DNA of 64,000 nt, taken from Rallus limicola. Lineage: Eukaryota; Chordata; Aves; Gruiformes; Rallidae. The translations under genes and the position numbers were made by a program. The notes below the pieces were generated by a model. It saw nothing but the letters and a program-made list of their open reading frames with translations. It made no database searches and was not told the origin of the DNA. Of this stretch, positions 12,001 to 24,190 are shown one piece after another; positions within the stretch are counted from its first letter, which is position 1, and every line of letters begins with the position of its first letter. Where the stretch lies: the NCBI GenBank assembly GCA_022605955.1, contig JAKCOZ010000021.1, forward strand, positions 17,224,161-17,288,160, given 5' to 3'.

Positions 12001-14897
12001 CCTTGCTCTCAAGCACGCTCTCTTTTCCACACTTTTCTCTTTCGGTCCCCCATTCTCCTGCCCGCTGCTTGTAGGCCCAATACAGCGACTGGAACCCTGA
12101 CGCTGTTCTGAGTCTTAACTGTGTTCCTGAAGGGTTGGGAAGCCCTGGTCCCACCAAAGCACCTAATTGGACATGCCTCAGGAGTTAAGCCCAGCTGCCC
12201 CCAGCCACCCAGAGCAATCTGAGGTGGGTTGGAACGCAAGGGGGTTTAACCTATGCCAAATTAGTCTACCTGGTGGTGGATTGTGACAGCCATCTGCCTT
12301 GGGATCGTAGGGCTTGCCGTGCGCCGTCTTGGACTGATGGCCCATTGCAGTTGCTGCAGCTTGGCTGGCTCTGGTTTAGGTGTGTGTCAGCCGGTGTAGC
12401 CAGGGTGGTGGGCGGTTAGCATGGCTAACTGTGTGTGTGTGTGAAATGTTTTTATTCCAAACCTAAGACCTTAGACTTGAGTAAACCTTCTACAACAAAC
12501 GCAGCCAGGGGATTTTCAGTTGATCTTCTGCTGGCCCAGGAGTTTCTTTGTCTTCTGGTGCTGGCTGCACTGAGAGTTGACTGTTGTGACTGCACGCCTC
12601 TGCCCGCCATGGGATGGCAGCGGGGAGAGTTGCTTGAGTGCCCTGTCCTCTCCGTGCCCCGCGCTAAACAGCAGCATAAGCTCTGGAACTGTGCAGCGAG
12701 GAGATGGCATCGGGGGGACTTGCCTCGGCGTGGCCACCCCTATGTGACGGAGCTAAGGCGAACTATTGGTCAAGGTAAGAGAATGGAGGGTGGGGAATGG
12801 GTTTTGGCAGTTCCTTGTCCTGTGACTTTGGCTTTTGCTTTGGCAGGCTATGCGGGCAGCATCGGTGGGACACTGCGACCGGTGCGAGCGCGTCGAGAAG
12901 GTGAAGCCATCGTCTTTGTATCAGGCTAGTCATGCAGCTTGTGCATTTGTGTTGGGCTTGTCTCACGTGGTGTGCCTGGGTGTTTTGGTGGTGGAAAGTG
13001 TAGCGTGCTGTCCTTAGTTTTCTTGCAAGGCAGGGGATTTTGGAAATCAGCTCTTGGAATTCATTCTAATACGCAGTGGGGACCGGGTTATGAATCTCTA
13101 TCATTGGAGAGAGTAGAACGCAGAAGAACTGGCACGTAAGTGGGTCCGTCTGCAGCGGATCGGTCGTCCATGGTGCACCCAGCGCTGAACCGTGACAACG
13201 AGCAACAAATGGAATCCCCCACCTGATGTGCAGTCGCTTTGGACTGATGGCAGGCTGCAGCTGTGTGATGGGAGGTATGGCAGTCTCAGTCATTTGCACG
13301 CTTGCTGTCAAGCATGTGGTTGCGCTCTCCCTTGCTCTCAAGCACGCTCTCTTTTCCACACTTTTCTCTTTCGGTCCCCCATTCTCCTGCCCGCTGCTTG
13401 TAGGCCCAATACAGCGACTGGAACCCTGACGCTGTTCTGAGTCTTAACTGTGTTCCTGAAGGGTTGGGAAGCCCTGGTCCCACCAAAGCACCTAATTGGA
13501 CATGCCTCAGGAGTTAAGCCCAGCTGCCCCCAGCCACCCAGAGCAATCTGAGGTGGGTTGGAACGCAAGGGGGTTTAACCTATGCCAAATTAGTCTACCT
13601 GGTGGTGGATTGTGACAGCCATCTGCCTTGGGATCGTAGGGCTTGCCGTGCGCCGTCTTGGACTGATGGCCCATTGCAGTTGCTGCAGCTTGGCTGGCTC
13701 TGGTTTAGGTGTGTGTCAGCCGGTGTAGCCAGGGTGGTGGGCGGTTAGCATGGCTAACTGTGTGTGTGTGTGAAATGTTTTTATTCCAAACCTAAGACCT
13801 TAGACTTGAGTAAACCTTCTACAACAAACGCAGCCAGGGGATTTTCAGTTGATCTTCTGCTGGCCCAGGAGTTTCTTTGTCTTCTGGTGCTGGCTGCACT
13901 GAGAGTTGACTGTTGTGACTGCACGCCTCTGCCCGCCATGGGATGGCAGCGGGGAGAGTTGCTTGAGTGCCCTGTCCTCTCCGTGCCCCGCGCTAAACAG
14001 CAGCATAAGCTCTGGAACTGTGCAGCGAGGAGATGGCATCGGGGGGACTTGCCTCGGCGTGGCCACCCCTATGTGACGGAGCTAAGGCGAACTATTGGTC
14101 AAGGTAAGAGAATGGAGGGTGGGGAATGGGTTTTGGCAGTTCCTTGTCCTGTGACTTTGGCTTTTGCTTTGGCAGGCTATGCGGGCAGCATCGGTGGGAC
14201 ACTGCGACCGGTGCGAGCGCGTCGAGAAGGTGAAGCCATCGTCTCTGTATCAGGCTAGTCATGCAGCTTGTGCGTTTGTGTTGGGCTTGTCTCACGTGGT
14301 GTGCCTGGGTGTTTTGGTGGTGGAAAGTGTAGCGTGCTGTCCTTAGTTTTCTTGCAAGGCAGGGGATTTTGGACATCAGCTCTTGGAATTCATTCTAATA
14401 CGCAGTGGGGACCGGGTTATGAATCTCTATCATTGGAGAGACTAGAACGCAGAAGAACTGGCACGTAAGTGGGTGCGTCTGCAGCGGATCGGTCGTCCCT
14501 TGTGCACCCAGCGCTGAACCGTGACAACGAGCAACAAATGGAATCCCCCACCTGATGTGCAGTCGCTTTGGACTGATGGCAGGCTGCAGCTGTGAGATGG
14601 TAGGTATGGCAGTCTCAGTCATTCGCACGCTTGCTGTCAAGCGTGTGGTTGCGCTCTCCCTTGCTCTCAAGCACGCTCTCTTTTCCACACTTTTCTCTTT
14701 CGGTCCCCCATTCTCCTGCCCGCTGCTTGTAGGCCCAATACAGCGACTGGAACCCTGACGCTGTTCTGAGTCTTAACTGTGTTCCTGAAGGGTCGGGAAG
14801 CCCTGGTCCCACCAAAGCACCTAATTGGACATGCCTCAGGAGTTAAGCCCAGCCGCCCCCAGCCACCCAGAGCAATCTGAGGTGGGTTGGAACGCAA
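1..14897 (+). repeat. Macrosatellite block L1, 1329-bp monomers
   Basis: Tandem head-to-tail array. Using the end of the conserved GGTTGGAACGCAA landmark as the unit boundary, boundaries fall at 278, 1607, 2936, 4265, 5594, 6923, 8252, 9581, 10910, 12239, 13568 and 14897, so eleven complete monomers are exactly 1329 bp. Each carries a (TG)n tract before GAAATG, a CACGTG E-box (1003-1008 in the first copy) and a 72-bp GT...AG interval. Copies differ by scattered substitutions, not indels. Two main variants alternate: GGGAACTGTGCAGGGACG (copies near 720, 3380, 11350) and TGGAACTGTGCAGCGAGG (most others). Most copies have AAGACCTTAGAC; the copy near 11140 has AAGACCTGAGAC. I do not recognise the family. 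Exact 1329 spacing implies recent homogenisation by unequal exchange or conversion. Confidence 0.97.
474..968 (+). other. Candidate short spliced transcript of the monomer (representative copy)
   Basis: An open frame of 164 codons reads through a possible 72-bp intron at 814-885 (CAAG|GTAAGAG ... CTTTGGCAG|GC). Removing it leaves the frame open at 140 codons, ending GEAIVFVSG. Donors recur at 2143, 3472, 4801, 6130, 7459, 8788, 10117, 11446, 12775, 14104, 15433, 16762, 18122, 19451, 20780, 21851 and 23482, and in the right array at 46114 and 47172 among others. Some right-hand copies gain one base inside the interval (GTAAAGAG, GTAAGGAG); that breaks the read-through frame but not the spliced one. 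Against coding: most exon differences between copies change the amino acid, many right-hand copies have an in-frame TAG upstream (CAGTAG), and no domain is recognisable. A spliced non-coding RNA is at least as likely. Confidence 0.25.
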
Positions 14898-17800
14898 GGG
14901 GGTTTAACCTCTGCCAAATTAGTCTACCTGGTGGTGGATTGTGACAGCCATCTGCCTTGGGATCGTAGGGCTTGCTGTGCACCGTCTTGGACTGATGGCC
15001 CATTGCAGTTTTGGCAGCTTGGCTGGCTCTGGTTTAGGTGTGTGTCAGCCGGTGTAGCCAGGGTGGTGGGCAGTTAGCATGGCTAACTGTGTGTGTGTGT
15101 GAAATGTTTTTATTCCAAACCTAAGAGCTGAGACTTGAGTAAACCTTCTACAACAAACGCAGCCAGAGGATTTTCAGTTGATCTTCTGCTGGCCCAGGAG
15201 TTTCTTTGTCTCCTGCTGCTGGCTGCACTGAGAGTTGACTGTTGTGACTGCACGTCTCTGCCCGCCATGGGATGGCAGCGGGGAGAGTTGCTGAAGTGCC
15301 CTGACCTCTCCGTGCCCCGCGCTAAACAGCAGCATCAGCTCTGGAACTGTGCAGCGAGGAGATGGCATCGGGGGGACTTGCCTCGGCGTGGCCACCCCTA
15401 TGTGACGGAGCTAAGGCGAACTATTGGTCAAGGTAAGAGAATGGAGGGTGGGGAATGGGTTTTGGCAGTTCCTTGTCCTGTGACTTTGGCTTTTGCTTTG
15501 GCAGGCTATGCGGGCAGCATCGGTGGGACACTGCGACCGGTCCGAGAGTATCGAGAAGGTGAAGCCATCGTGTCTGTATCAGGCTAGTCATGCAGCTTGT
15601 GCGTTTGTGTTGGGCTTGTCTCACATGGTGTGCCTGGGTGTTTTGGTGGTGGAAAGTGTAGCGTGCTGTCCTTAGTTTTGTTGCAAGGCAGGGGATTTTG
15701 GAAATCAGCTCTTGGAATACATTCTAATACGCAGTGGGGACGGGGTTATGAATCTCTATCATTGGAGAGAGTAGAACGCAGCAGAACTGGCACGTAAGTG
15801 GGTGTGTCTGCAGCAGATCGGTCGTCCCTTGTGCACCCAGTGCTGAACCGTGACAACGAGCAACAAATTGAATTGCCCACCTGATGTGCAGTCACTTCGG
15901 ACTGATGGCAGGCTGCAGCTGTGTGATGGGAGGTATGGCAGTCGCAGTCAGTTGCACGCTTGCTGTCAAGCGTGTGGTTGCGCTCTCCCTTGCTCTCAAG
16001 CACGCTCTCTTTTCCACACTTTTCTCTTTCGGTCCCCCATTCTCTTGCCCGCTGCTTGTAGGCCCAATACAGCGACTGGAACCCTGACGCTGTTCTGAGT
16101 CTTAACTGTGTTCCTGAAGGGTTGGGAAGCCCTGGTCCCACCAAAGCACCTAATTGGACATGCCTCAGGAGTTAAGCCCAGCCGCCCCCAGCCACCCAGA
16201 GCAATCTGAGGTGGGTTGGAACGCAAGGGGGTTTAACCTCTGCCAAATTAGTCTACCTGGTGGTGGATTGTGACAGCCATCTGCCTTGGGATCGTAGGGC
16301 TTGCCGTAGGCCGTCTTGGACTGATGGCCCATTGCAGTTTTGGCAGCTTGGCTGGCTCTGGTTTAGGTGTGTGTCAGCCGGTGTAGCCAGGGTGGTGGGC
16401 AGTTAGCATGGCTAACTGTGTGTGTGTGTGAAATGTTTTTATTCCAAACCTAAGAGCTGAGACTTGAGTAAACCTTCTACAACAAACGCAGCCAGGGGAT
16501 TTTCAGTTGATCTTCTGCTGGCCCAGGAGTTTCTTTGTCTCCTGGTGCTGGCTGCACTGAGAGTTGACTGTTGTGACTGCACGCCTCTGCCCGCCATGGG
16601 ATGGCAGCGGGGAGAGTTGCTTGAGTGCCCTGACCTCTCCGTGCCCCGCGCTAAACAGCAACATAAGCTCTGGAACTGTGCAGGGACGAGATGGCATCCG
16701 GGGGACTTGCCTCGGCGTGGCCACCACTATGTGACGGAGCTAAGGCGAACTATTGGTCAAGGTAGGAGAATGGAGCGTGGGGAATGGGTTTTGGCGGTTC
16801 CTTGTCCTGTGACGTTGGCTTTTGCTTTGGCAGGCTATGCGGGCAGCATCGGTGGGACACTGCAACCTGTGCGAGCGCATCGAGAAGGTGAAGCCATCAT
16901 CTCTGTATCAGGCTAGTCATGCAGCTTGTGCGTTTGTGTTGGGCTTGTCTCACGTGGTGTACCTGGGTGTTTTGGTGGTGGAAAGTGTAGCGTGCTGTCC
17001 TTAGTTTTGTTGCAAGGCAGGGGATTTTGGGAATCAGCTCTTGGAATTCATTCTAATACGCAGTGGGGACCTGGTTATGAATCTCTATAGGTGTGTGAGG
17101 TAACCTCATGCAGCTGTATCATTGGAGAGAGTAGAACGCAGCAGAACTGGCACGGAAGTGGGTGCGTTTGCAGCGGATCGGTCGTCCCTTGTGCACCCAG
17201 CACTGAACCGTGACAACGAGCAACAAATGGAATTCCCCACCTGATGTGCAGTCGCTTTGGACTGATGGCAGGCTGCAGCTGTGTGATGGTAGGTATGGCA
17301 GTCTCAGTCATGTGCACGCTTGCTGTCAAGCGTGTGGTTGCGCTCTCCCTTGCTCTCAAGCACGCTCTCTTTTCCACACTTTTCTCTTTCGGTCCCCCAT
17401 TCTCTTGCCCGCTGCTTGTAGGCCCAATACAGCGACTGGAACCCTGACGCTGTTCTGAGTCTTAACTGTGTTCCTGAAGGGTCGGGAAGCCCTGGTCCCA
17501 CCAAAGCACCTAATTGGACATGCCTCAGGAGTTAAGCCCAGCCGCCCCCAGCCACCCAGAGCAATCTGAGGTGGGTTGGAACGCAAGGGGGTTTAACCTC
17601 TGCCAAATTAGTCTACCTGGTGGTGGATTGTGACAGCCATCTGCCTGGGGATCGTAGGGCTTGCCGTGCGCCGTCTTGGACTGATGGCCCATTGCAGTTG
17701 CTGCAGCTTGGCTGGCTCTACTTTAGGTGTGTGTCAGCCGGTGTAGCCAGGGTGGTGGGCAGTTAGCATGGCTAACTGTGTGTGTGTGTGAAATGTTTTT

Positions 17801-20244
17801 ATTCCAAACCTAAGAGCTGAGACTTGAGTAAACCTTCTACAACAAACGCAGCCAGGGGATTTTCAGTTGATCTTCTGCTGGCCCAGGAGTTTCTTTGTCT
17901 CCTGCTGCTGGCTGCACTGAGAGTTGACTGTTGTGACTGCACGTCTCTGCCCGCCATGGGATGGCAGCGGGGAGAGTTGCTGAAGTGCCCTGACCTCTCC
18001 GTGCCCCGCGCTAAACAGCAGCATCAGCTCTGGAACTGTGCAGCGAGGAGATGGCATCGGGGGGACTTGCCTCGGCGTGGCCACCCCTATGTGACGGAGC
18101 TAAGGCGAACTATTGGTCAAGGTAAGAGAATGGAGGGTGGGGAATGGGTTTTGGCAGTTCCTTGTCCTGTGACTTTGGCTTTTGCTTTGGCAGGCTATGC
18201 GGGCAGCATCGGTGGGACACTGCGACCGGTCCGAGAGTATCGAGAAGGTGAAGCCATCGTGTCTGTATCAGGCTAGTCATGCAGCTTGTGCGTTTGTGTT
18301 GGGCTTGTCTCACGTGGTGTGCCTGGGTGTTTTGGTGGTGGAAAGTGTAGCGTGCTGTCCTTAGTTTTGTTGCAAGGCAGGGGATTTTGGAAATCAGCTC
18401 TTGGAATACATTCTAATACGCAGTGGGGACCGGGTTATGAATCTCTATCATTGGAGAGAGTAGAACGCAGCAGAACTGGCACGTAAGTGGGTGTGTCTGC
18501 AGCAGATCGGTCGTCCCTTGTGCACCCAGTGCTGAACCGTGACAACGAGCAACAAATGGAATTGCCCACCTGATGTGCAGTCACTTCGGACTGATGGCAG
18601 GCTGCAGCTGTGTGATGGTAGTTATGGCAGTCGCAGTCATTTGCACGCTTGCTGTCAAGCGTGTGGTTGCGCTCTCCCTTGCTGTCAAGCACGCTCTCTT
18701 TTCCACACTTTTCTCTTTCGGTCCCCCATTCTCTTGCCCGCTGCTTGTAGGCCCAATACAGCGACTGGAACCCTGACGCTGTTCTGAGTCTTAACTGTGT
18801 TCCTGAAGGGTCGGGAAGCCCTGGTCCCACCAAAGCACCTAATTGGACATGCCTCAGGAGTTAAGCCCAGCCGCCCCCAGCCACCCAGAGCAATCTGAGG
18901 TGGGTTGGAACGCAAGGGGGTTTAACCTCTGCCAAATTAGTCTACCTGGTGGTGGATTGTGACAGCCATCTGCCTGGGGATCGTAGGGCTTGCCGTGCGC
19001 CGTCTTGGACTGATGGCCCATTGCAGTTGCTGCAGCTTGGCTGGCTCTACTTTAGGTGTGTGTCAGCCGGTGTAGCCAGGGTGGTGGGCAGTTAGCATGG
19101 CTAACTGTGTGTGTGTGTGAAATGTTTTTATTCCAAACCTAAGAGCTGAGACTTGAGTAAACCTTCTACAACAAACGCAGCCAGAGGATTTTCAGTTGAT
19201 CTTCTGCTGGCCCAGGAGTTTCTTTGTCTCCTGCTGCTGGCTGCACTGAGAGTTGACTGTTGTGACTGCACGTCTCTGCCCGCCATGGGATGGCAGCGGG
19301 GAGAGTTGCTGAAGTGCCCTGACCTCTCCGTGCCCCGCGCTAAACAGCAGCATCAGCTCTGGAACTGTGCAGCGAGGAGATGGCATCGGGGGGACTTGCC
19401 TCGGCGTGGCCACCCCTATGTGACGGAGCTAAGGCGAACTATTGGTCAAGGTAAGAGAATGGAGGGTGGGGAATGGGTTTTGGCAGTTCCTTGTCCTGTG
19501 ACTTTGGCTTTTGCTTTGGCAGGCTATGCGGGCAGCATCGGTGGGACACTGCGACCGGTCCGAGAGTATCGAGAAGGTGAAGCCATCGTGTCTGTATCAG
19601 GCTAGTCATGCAGCTTGTGCGTTTGTGTTGGGCTTGTCTCACGTGGTGTGCCTGGGTGTTTTGGTGGTGGAAAGTGTAGCGTGCTGTCCTTAGTTTTGTT
19701 GCAAGGCAGGGGATTTTGGAAATCAGCTCTTGGAATACATTCTAATACGCAGTGGGGACCGGGTTATGAATCTCTATCATTGGAGAGAGTAGAACGCAGC
19801 AGAACTGGCACGTAAGTGGGTGTGTCTGCAGCAGATCGGTCGTCCCTTGTGCACCCAGTGCTGAACCGTGACAACGAGCAACAAATGGAATTGCCCACCT
19901 GATGTGCAGTCACTTCGGACTGATGGCAGGCTGCAGCTGTGTGATGGTAGTTATGGCAGTCGCAGTCATTTGCACGCTTGCTGTCAAGCGTGTGGTTGCG
20001 CTCTCCCTTGCTGTCAAGCACGCTCTCTTTTCCACACTTTTCTCTTTCGGTCCCCCATTCTCTTGCCCGCTGCTTGTAGGCCCAATACAGCGACTGGAAC
20101 CCTGACGCTGTTCTGAGTCTTAACTGTGTTCCTGAAGGGTCGGGAAGCCCTGGTCCCACCAAAGCACCTAATTGGACATGCCTCAGGAGTTAAGCCCAGC
20201 CGCCCCCAGCCACCCAGAGCAATCTGAGGTGGGTTGGAACGCAA
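14898..20244 (+). repeat. Macrosatellite block L2, AAGAGCTGAG subfamily
   Basis: Four monomers with boundaries at 16226 (1329 bp), 17586 (1360 bp), 18915 (1329) and 20244 (1329). They carry AAGAGCTGAGAC instead of AAGACCTTAGAC, TTGTTGCAAGG instead of TTCTTGCAAGG, and mostly CATCAGCTC instead of CATAAGCTC. The 1360-bp copy has a 31-bp extra segment near 17089-17119 with the near-palindrome TGAGGTAACCTCA. Monomers 17587-18915 and 18916-20244 are almost identical, so they look like a very recent tandem duplication. Confidence 0.95.
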
Positions 20245-22643
20245 GGGGGTTTAACCTATGCCAAATTAGTCTACCTGGTGGTGGATTGTGACAGCCATCT
20301 GCCTTGGGATCGTAGGGCTTGCCGTAGGCCGTCTTGGACTGATGGCCCATTGCAGTTTTGGCAGCTTGGCTGGCTCTGGTTTAGGTGTGTGTCAGCCTGT
20401 GTAGCCAGGGTGGTGGGCAGTTAGCATGGCTAACTGTGTGTGTGTGTGAAATGTTTTTATTCTAAACCTAAGAGCTGAGACTTGAGTAAACCTTCTACAA
20501 CAAACGCAGCCAGGGGATTTTCAGTTGATCTTCTGCTGGCCCAGGAGTTTCTTTGTCTCCTGGTGCTGGCTGCACTGAGAGTTGACTGTTGTGACTGCAC
20601 GCCTCTGCCCGCCATGGGATGGCAGCGGGGAGAGTTGCTTGAGTGCCCTGACCTCTCCGTGCCCCGCGCTAAACAGCAACATAAGCTCTGGAACTGTGCA
20701 GCGAGGAGATGGCATCGGGGGGACTTGCCTCGGCGTGGCCACCACTATGTGACGGAGCTAAGGCGAACTATTGGTCAAGGTAGGAGAATGGAGCGTGGGG
20801 AATGGGTTTTGGCGGTTCCTTGTCCTGTGACGTTGGCTTTTGCTTTGGCAGGCTATGCGGGCAGCATCGGTGGGACACTGCAACCTGTGCGAGCGCATCG
20901 AGAAGGTGAAGCCATCGTGTCTGTATCAGGCTAGTCATGCAGCTTGTGCGTTTGTGTTGGGCTTGTCTCACGTGGTGTACCTGGGTGTTTTGGTGGTGGA
21001 AAGTGTAGCGTGCTGTCCTTAGTTTTGTTGCAAGGCAGGGGATTTTGGAAATCAGCTCTTGGAATTCATTCTAATACGCAGTGGGGACCTGGTTATGAAT
21101 CTCTATAGGTGTGTGAGGTAACCTCATGCAGCTGTATCATTGGAGAGAGTAGAACGCAGAAGAACTGGCACGTAAGTGGGTGCGTCTGCAGCGGATCGGT
21201 CGTCCCCTGTGCACCAGGCGCTGAACCGTGACAATGAGCAACAAATGGAATCCCCCACCTGATGTGCAGTCGCTTCGGACTGATGGCGGGCTGCAGCTGT
21301 GTGCTGGTAGGTATGGCAGTCTCAGTCATTCGCACGCTTGCTGTCAAGCGTGTGGTTGCGCTCTCCCTTGCTCTCAAGCACGCTCTCTTTTCCACACTTT
21401 TCTCTTTCGGTCCCCCATTCTCTTGCCCGCTGCTAGTTGGCCCAATACATCGACTGGAACCCTGACGCTGTTCTGAGTCTTAACTGTGTTCCTGAGGGTT
21501 GGGAAGCCCTGGTCCCACCAAAGCACCTAATTGGACATGGCTCAGGAGTTAAGCCCAGCCGCCCCCAGCCACCCAGAGCAATCTGAGGTGGGTTGGAACG
21601 CAAGGGGGTTTAACCTCTGCCAAATTAGTCTACCTGGTGGTGGATTGCGACAGCCATCTGCCTCGGGATCGTGGGGCTTGCCGTTCGCTGTCATGGACTG
21701 ATGGCCCATTGCAGTTGCTGCAGGTCTCCGTGCCCCGCGCTAAACAGCAACATAAGCTCTGGAACTGTGCAGCGACGAGATGGCATCCGGGGGACTTGCC
21801 TCGGCGTGGCCACCCCTATGTGACGGAGCTAAGGCGAACTATTGGTCAAGGTAAGAGAATGGAGGGTGGGGAATGGGTTTTGGCAGTTCCTTGTCCTGTG
21901 ACTTTGGCTTTTGCTTTGGCAGGCTATGCGGGCAGCATCGGTGGGACACTGCGACCGGTGCGAGCGCATCGAGAAGGTGAAGCCATCGTCTCTGTATCAG
22001 GCTAGTCATGCAGCTTGTGCAATTGTGTTGGGTTTGTCTCACGTGGTGTGCCTGGGTGTTTTGGTGGTGGAAAGTGTAGCGTGCTGTCCTTAGTTTTGTT
22101 GAAAGGCAGGGGATTTTGGGAATCAGCTTTTGGAATTCATTCTAATACGCAGTGGGGACCGGGTAATGAATCTGTATCATTGGAGAGAGTAGAACGCAGA
22201 AGAACTGGCACGTAAGTGGGTGCGTCTGCAGCGGATCGGTCGTCCCCTGTGCACCCAGCGCTGAAGCGTGACAACTAGCAAGAAATGGAATTCCCCACCT
22301 GATGTGCAGTCACTTCGGACTGATGGCGGGCTGCAGCTGTGTGATGGAAGGTATGGCAGTCGCAGTCATTCGCACGCTTGCTGTCAAGCGTGTGGTTGCG
22401 CTCTCCCTTGCTCTCAAGCACGCTGTCTTTTCCACACTTTTCTCTTTCGGTCCCCCATTCTCTTGCCCGCTGCTTGTAGGCCCAATACAGCGACTGGAAC
22501 CCTGATGCTGTTCTGAGTCTTAACTGTGTTCCTGAGGGTTGGCAAGCCCTGGTCCCACCAAAGCACCTAATTGGACATGCCTCAGGAGTTAAGCCCAGCC
22601 ACCCCCAGCCACCCAGAGCAATCTGAGGTGGGTTGGAACGCAA
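20245..22643 (+). repeat. Macrosatellite block L3, mixed 1359- and 1040-bp monomers
   Basis: Two monomers end at 21603 (1359 bp) and 22643 (1040 bp). The first contains the 31-bp segment near 21107-21137 and has lost one base in CCTGAGGGTT. The second lacks 288 bp: TTGCTGCAG near 21722 is joined directly to TCTCCGTGCC, skipping the stretch that begins CTTGGCTGGCTC and ends GTGCCCTGAC in full-length copies. The same deletion recurs right of the central block, near 47041, 49472, 53226 and 56980, so this edge shares ancestry with the right-hand array. Confidence 0.94.
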
Positions 22644-22850
22644 GGGGGTTTAACCTCTGCCAAATTAGTCTACCTGGTGGTGGATTGTGACGGCCGTCTG
22701 CCTCGGGATCGTAGGGCTTGCCGTGCGCCCTCTTGGACTGATGGCCCATTGCAGTTTTGAAAGCTTGGCTGGCTCTGATGTAGGCGTGTGTCAGCAGGTG
22801 TGGCCAGGGTGTTGGGCAGTGAGCATGGCTAACTGTGTGTGTGTGAAATT

Positions 22851-22896
22851 GTTGTGGAAGGTTTACTCAAGTCTCAGGTCTTAGGTTTGGAATAAA
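22851..22896 (-). other. 46-bp in-place micro-inversion in edge monomer
   Basis: Normal units read TTTATTCCAAACCTAAGACC and continue to CTTCTACAAC before AAACGCAGCC. Here the segment reads GTTGTGGAAGGTTTACTCAA through GGTTTGGAATAAA before GAAAACGCAGCC, the reverse complement of the normal segment with one substitution. Flanking sequence on both sides keeps normal orientation. The inverted segment carries CTCAGGTC, the complement of the GACCTGAG form seen near 11140. Confidence 0.93.
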
Positions 22897-23127
22897 GAAA
22901 ACGCAGCCAGGGGATTTTCAGTTGATCTTCTGCTGGCCCAGGAGTTTCTTTGTCTCCTGGTGCTGGCTGCACTGAGAGTTGACTGTTGTGACTGCACGCC
23001 TCTGCCCGCCATGGGATGGCAGCGGGGAGACCTGCTTAAGTGCCCTGACCTCTCCGTGCCCCGCGCTAAACAGCAGCATCAGCTCTGGAACTGTGCAGCG
23101 ATGAGATGGCATCGAGGGGACTTGCCT

Positions 23128-23432
23128 TAGAATCTGTGTGGCTTTCCAGCTGGGCCGCCGTCCAGGCCTTCCCATCCAGGGACAGAAGCGTGCAGTGGAG
23201 CTCCACAAGAAGGTATGTTTGCAGGTGGATTTGGCCGCACGAGGAGGTTGGCGGCTCTGAGTACTTCAAGATTTCCCTGTGTCTCTTTGACAGTGCAAAG
23301 CGAGGAGGAGAGTGGGCAATTTTCCAGTGAGGGTGATGCTCGGCAGGTGAGCTGTTCTGAGGTGTCCGGTGTGTCACTGCAGAATCAATTACTGGCCTAC
23401 CTTTTTCGGCTGTCTAGGCAAGGCTCGAGCCT
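23128..23432 (+). other. 305-bp segment absent from other monomers, with splice-like signals
   Basis: Normal units read CTTGCCTCGGCGTGGCC. Here CTTGCCT stops at 23127 and homology resumes at GCCTCAGCGAGACCACCCC (from about 23429), so GCCT flanks the segment on both sides. Inside are a strong donor-like AAG|GTATGT (intron start 23213), an acceptor-like CTCTTTGACAG (ending 23293), a second donor-like CAG|GTGAGC (23347) and CACTGCAG (ending 23382). An open frame runs to a stop near 23454. I recognise no protein domain. It may be ancestral sequence lost from the array by deletion between GCCT repeats, or an insertion with a 4-bp duplication. Confidence 0.6.
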
Positions 23433-23719
23433 CAGCGAGACCACCCCTATGTGACGGAGCTAAGGTGCACAATTGGTCAAGGTAAGAGAATGGAGGGTGG
23501 GGAATGGGTTTTGGCAGTTCCTTGGTCTGTGACTTTGGGTTTTTCTTTGGCAGGCTACGTGGGCAGCCTTGGTGGGACACTGCGACCTGTGAATATGTAT
23601 CATTGGAGAGAGTAGAACTGGCACCTAAGTGGGTGCCTCTGCAGCGGATCAGTCCTCCCCTGTGCACCCAGCACTGAACCGTGACAACTAGCAACAAATG
23701 GAATTACCCACCTTATGTG

Positions 23720-24190
23720 ATTTGATTTATATATAATGTACACTGGAGATGCTTTGTGGTTGTAGTTTTAATTTTGTACTATATTTTTCTTGTTAAGTCT
23801 AGGTACATTTTTTAAAAACTTTTTTGTCATTCCAGAGCTCTTGTTGTTTTTCAGTTTAATGGAAAGATATCAGTCTGTCATGTTTAGGTTATAGAGTCAT
23901 ATGGGCAGTTCAAGGAAAATTATCTTATGCATCTACCAAAAGAAGTGATGGTATGTTGATATGCCTGTGCGTTTTAGCAGCATTGGATATGACATTTGAG
24001 TGTTTAGAAGCCCTGTAAATTGTCTGTTTGAAGAGAGAATGTTCATAAAATTGTAGTGTTATTAGTTGTAAAATTTAGACATAATACCGTATTTTTTGGA
24101 CTTTGACTACTACAAATAAATCACCAAAGCTGCACAAAAAATTGAACCTGAACAGAGTTAGACTGTTGTTGTCTTTTCTTTTGTATATTG
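23720..24190 (+). other. Low-copy AT-rich sequence, no gene recognised
   Basis: This begins where macrosatellite similarity ends. It is AT-rich with no long open frame and resembles 3'-UTR or intronic DNA. A possible polyadenylation hexamer AATAAA lies at 24115-24120, without an obvious GT-rich element close downstream. Nothing else can be supported. Confidence 0.5.

Larger units (their letters stand above)
22644..23719 (+). repeat. Divergent terminal macrosatellite copy (left edge of central block)
   Basis: The last monomer before low-copy DNA is heavily rearranged. It has a 46-bp in-place inversion at 22851-22896, about 305 bp absent from other units at 23128-23432, a large deletion after GCGACCTGTG near 23590 that rejoins at ATGTATCATTGG, and a 10-bp deletion where GTAGAAC meets TGGCAC. 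Similarity ends at about 23719 (ACCTTATGTG against ACCTGATGTG). The GT...AG interval is kept (donor 23482, acceptor about 23553). Greater divergence at an array edge is expected where homogenisation is weakest. Confidence 0.9.
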
